A stretch of 37,019 nucleotides of DNA from Massiliimicrobium timonense. Its GTDB lineage: Bacteria > Bacillota_I > Bacilli_A > Erysipelotrichales > Coprobacillaceae. Of this stretch, positions 32,581 through 37,019 are shown in pieces. Location of the stretch: contig NZ_NFLJ01000034.1 of assembly GCF_002160865.1 (NCBI RefSeq), positions 1 to 37,019 of the forward strand. Reading direction: 5' to 3'. A program made the translations under genes and the position numbers. The stretch's first letter is position 1; each line of letters starts with the position of its first letter. The notes beneath the pieces were generated by a model. That model did no database searches, had not been told where the DNA came from, and saw only the letters and a program-made list of their open reading frames with translations.

Positions 32581-33003
32581 TTATCTCCTTTGTTTATATT
32601 TCAATTTTGTTAATACATCATAAAAAATAATCGTAAGACATCCACCACATGTATCAATAAGTACATCTGTAAACTGTCCGGCTCGACCTCCAATAAATAG
32701 CTGGTGCATTTCATCACTACATGCATATAAAAATGTTCCTATAAGAGAGTAAATCATGATTTTTTGGATAGGGTAGTGATTTTTATAAAAACCATAAATC
32801 AATGTCAAGGTCAAAAGAGCATATTCGCTCATGTGAGCGGCTTTTCTGACTATAAATTCACTAATGGGAATATGTAAATATGTTTGAATCCATAAAACAA
32901 TTTGTGAACTTAATCCAGATGATTCACTTCCTGTTTGATGAGAAAACATAAAAATAAGAATCATTAAAAATATTGATGGTATAAAATATTTGATTTTTTT
33001 CAT
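32581..33003 (-). CDS. VanZ-like membrane protein
   Basis: A 140-residue protein with four hydrophobic segments and VanZ-family motifs: an early FSHQTGSESSGLS, VRKAAHMSEYALL, then CSDEMHQLFIGGRAGQFTDVLIDTCGG. VanZ proteins give low-level teicoplanin or lipid-related phenotypes in some hosts; general function is unclear. I use ATG 33003 with GAGGTG (33012-33017) as ribosome site; the in-frame GTG at 33012 overlaps that site. First gene of an operon with the alpha-galactosidase. Confidence 0.85.
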   Translation of the reverse strand: MKKIKYFIPSIFLMILIFMFSHQTGSESSGLSSQIVLWIQTYLHIPISEFIVRKAAHMSEYALLTLTLIYGFYKNHYPIQKIMIYSLIGTFLYACSDEMHQLFIGGRAGQFTDVLIDTCGGCLTIIFYDVLTKLKYKQRR

Positions 33004-33023
33004 GAATGGCACACCTCAAAAAC

Positions 33024-33052
33024 ATTATAAAAGAACTTGTCTTTTTCGACAA
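33024..33052 (-). promoter_or_regulatory. Promoter of the vanZ-like/alpha-galactosidase operon
   Basis: Read leftward: -35 TTGTCG (33052-33047), 17-bp spacer, -10 TATAAT (33029-33024). The -35 box lies inside the terminator stem of the upstream GH1 gene. Confidence 0.5.
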
Positions 33053-33055
33053 GTT

Positions 33056-33057
<2 letters not shown>
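33028..33057 (-). terminator. Terminator of the intact GH1 gene
   Basis: The 10-bp stem AGAACTTGTC (33032-33041) / GACAAGTTCT (33048-33057) with a 6-nt loop; leftward T-run follows. The TAG stop codon overlaps the stem base. Confidence 0.88.
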
Positions 33058-34555
<1,498 letters not shown>

Positions 34556-35242
34556 TCACTTAAATCTTCACCATTAGAAGCAATGACTTTTTTATACCAA
34601 TAGAAAGAATCTTTTCTATATCTATCTAAAGTTTTTAAATCAAATTCATCTCTATCAACATAAATAAATCCATAACGTTTAACCATACCTTCATGAGTAG
34701 AAATTAAATCAACAGCAGACCAAGGACAATATCCTAACATTTCACATCCATCGCTAATTGCTAAACGAACTTGTGAGATATGATCTTGATAATATTTGAT
34801 ACGATATTGATCATGAACTTTTCCATCTTCTGTTAATGTATCATAAGCTCCTAAACCATTTTCAGTGACTAATAATGGCAAACGATATCTTGAATACATT
34901 TCACGAATCGTTGCTCTAAATCCTTGAGGATCAATTTCCCAACCGAATTCAGTTGTTGGTAAGTTTGGATTTCTAAATCCTTTATACATTCCAGTAATGC
35001 CTTTAGAAGTCTGTTGATCAGCAGCACCAGATAAATCTTCTGTCCCATCAGACCACTGGCAAGTAGCAGTATTGTAGTAGTTGAAACCAATGAAATCTGG
35101 ATGTCCATTTTTTAAAGCTTCTGCGTCACCTTCAGCAAATTCAGGTGTTGCATCATTTTCTTCTAACCATGCCCAAACAATGTTGTTGTAAACACCATAA
35201 ACGGCCATATCTAAATATAACCAGTTTCTAATAGCGTTGAAG

Positions 35243-36467
<1,225 letters not shown>

Positions 36468-36512
36468 TTATACACATGGTTATGTTATGATATCAGTAGG
36501 GAGGGAAAAGGC

Positions 36513-36881
36513 ATGATTTTCGTAGAAAATAATAGTTTTGATATGATTTTTATGATTGTTTTTTTTATCATTGCTGGGACATTTCTTTTTATGATTGTCA
36601 ACGGAATATCCAAGTGGCATCGTAATAATCAGTCGCCAAGACTGACTGTCAAAGCCAAAGTTGTATCTAAACGCATGGATGTTTCTAGTCACTTACATGG
36701 AGATAATATGATGGCTCATTCCACAACTTTTTATTATGTTACATTTGAAGTCAAAAGTGGTAATCGTCTGGAATTTGCTTTAAAAGGAAATGACTATGGT
36801 ATGTTGGCTGAAAATGATGTTGGTGAACTTACTTTTCAGGGAACACGTTATATTTCATTTGTGAGAGAAAAAATGGATTAA
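36513..36881 (+). CDS. DUF2500 membrane protein
   Basis: A 122-residue protein with one N-terminal membrane segment (MIFMIVFFIIAGTFLFMIVNGI) and a small soluble beta domain with PRLTVKAKVVSKR, YYVTFEVKSGNRLEFAL and GELTFQGTRYISFVR, the DUF2500 pattern. Function unknown. AGGGAGGG ribosome site; an extended -10-like TGTTATGAT lies at 36483-36491. Divergent from the broken GH1 gene. Confidence 0.82.
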   Translation: MIFVENNSFDMIFMIVFFIIAGTFLFMIVNGISKWHRNNQSPRLTVKAKVVSKRMDVSSHLHGDNMMAHSTTFYYVTFEVKSGNRLEFALKGNDYGMLAENDVGELTFQGTRYISFVREKMD

Positions 36882-36900
36882 AGAGTTATCTTTAATCCAT
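36873..36900 (+). terminator. 12-bp hairpin over the DUF2500 stop codon
   Basis: ATGGATTAAAGA (36873-36884), loop GTTA, TCTTTAATCCAT (36889-36900): a perfect stem including the stop codon, without a T-run. May stabilise the mRNA end rather than terminate. Confidence 0.5.
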
Positions 36901-36915
36901 TTCAGACTGTTGACA

Positions 36916-36960
36916 AAGTGGTAGAATTTTTTATTAAATCTACCACTTCTTTTATTTTTT
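36916..36960 (+). terminator. Rho-independent terminator
   Basis: The 10-bp stem AAGTGGTAGA (36916-36925) / TCTACCACTT (36939-36948) followed by a T-rich run; ends the DUF2500 transcript. The remaining bases to 37,019 show no gene. Confidence 0.82.
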
Positions 36961-37019
36961 TATGAAAATTGATAAATTTGTATTGTTTTCCTTATATTTC
37001 CTTCTTTTTTATTGGGTGA

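Overview
The window is low-GC Firmicutes DNA. Most of it (about 1-25,990) is a prophage of a contractile-tailed phage with PBSX/XkdK-type tail genes. The rest (about 26,000-37,019) is host chromosome. The host genes (type III glutamine synthetase, tandem GH1 6-phospho-beta-glucosidases, GH36 alpha-galactosidase, VanZ-like and DUF2500 membrane proteins), the AT-rich codon use and the strong GGAGG ribosome sites fit a gut Erysipelotrichia/Coprobacillus-like bacterium. That taxonomic guess is inference.

Prophage layout, all on the + strand: an ArpU/RinA-like late regulator; a late promoter preceded by three 12-bp-period repeats and followed by a terminator-like hairpin; then terS, terL, portal, a Mu-F-type minor head protein fused to a candidate metallopeptidase, two small proteins, scaffold, major capsid, two connectors, gp10-like protein, tail terminator, sheath, tube, tail chaperone with a programmed -1 frameshift, tape measure, hub and baseplate genes, receptor-binding fibre, reverse transcriptase, small proteins, LLH-type holin, a second membrane protein and a GH25/CW_7 endolysin. 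No integrase or early region is in view; it should lie left of position 1. The right prophage end should lie between the endolysin stop (25,887) and the first host gene (26,033).

The main discovery is a complete diversity-generating retroelement (DGR) at the end of the tail module. The fibre gene (20,317-22,110) ends in a variable repeat (VR, 21,984-22,092). A non-coding template repeat (TR, 22,199-22,307) follows, then a DGR-type reverse transcriptase (22,463-23,527). Over 109 aligned bases TR and VR differ at 23 positions, and all 23 are adenines in TR. This is the mark of adenine-directed mutagenic retrohoming. The changes alter 16 residues of the fibre tip. No avd accessory gene is visible. 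The TR is enclosed by a long-range 12-bp complementarity, one arm of which sits in the loop of a local hairpin, suggesting a structured template RNA.

Host part: a CMD-family protein; an orphan OmpR-type regulator with a degenerate receiver, divergent from glnN; a GNAT acetyltransferase; a VanZ-like/alpha-galactosidase operon; one intact GH1 6-phospho-beta-glucosidase; a second GH1 gene broken by a 383-bp internal tandem duplication; and a DUF2500 membrane protein. All intergenic stretches are under 300 bases except 22,111-22,462, which holds the DGR template RNA region.
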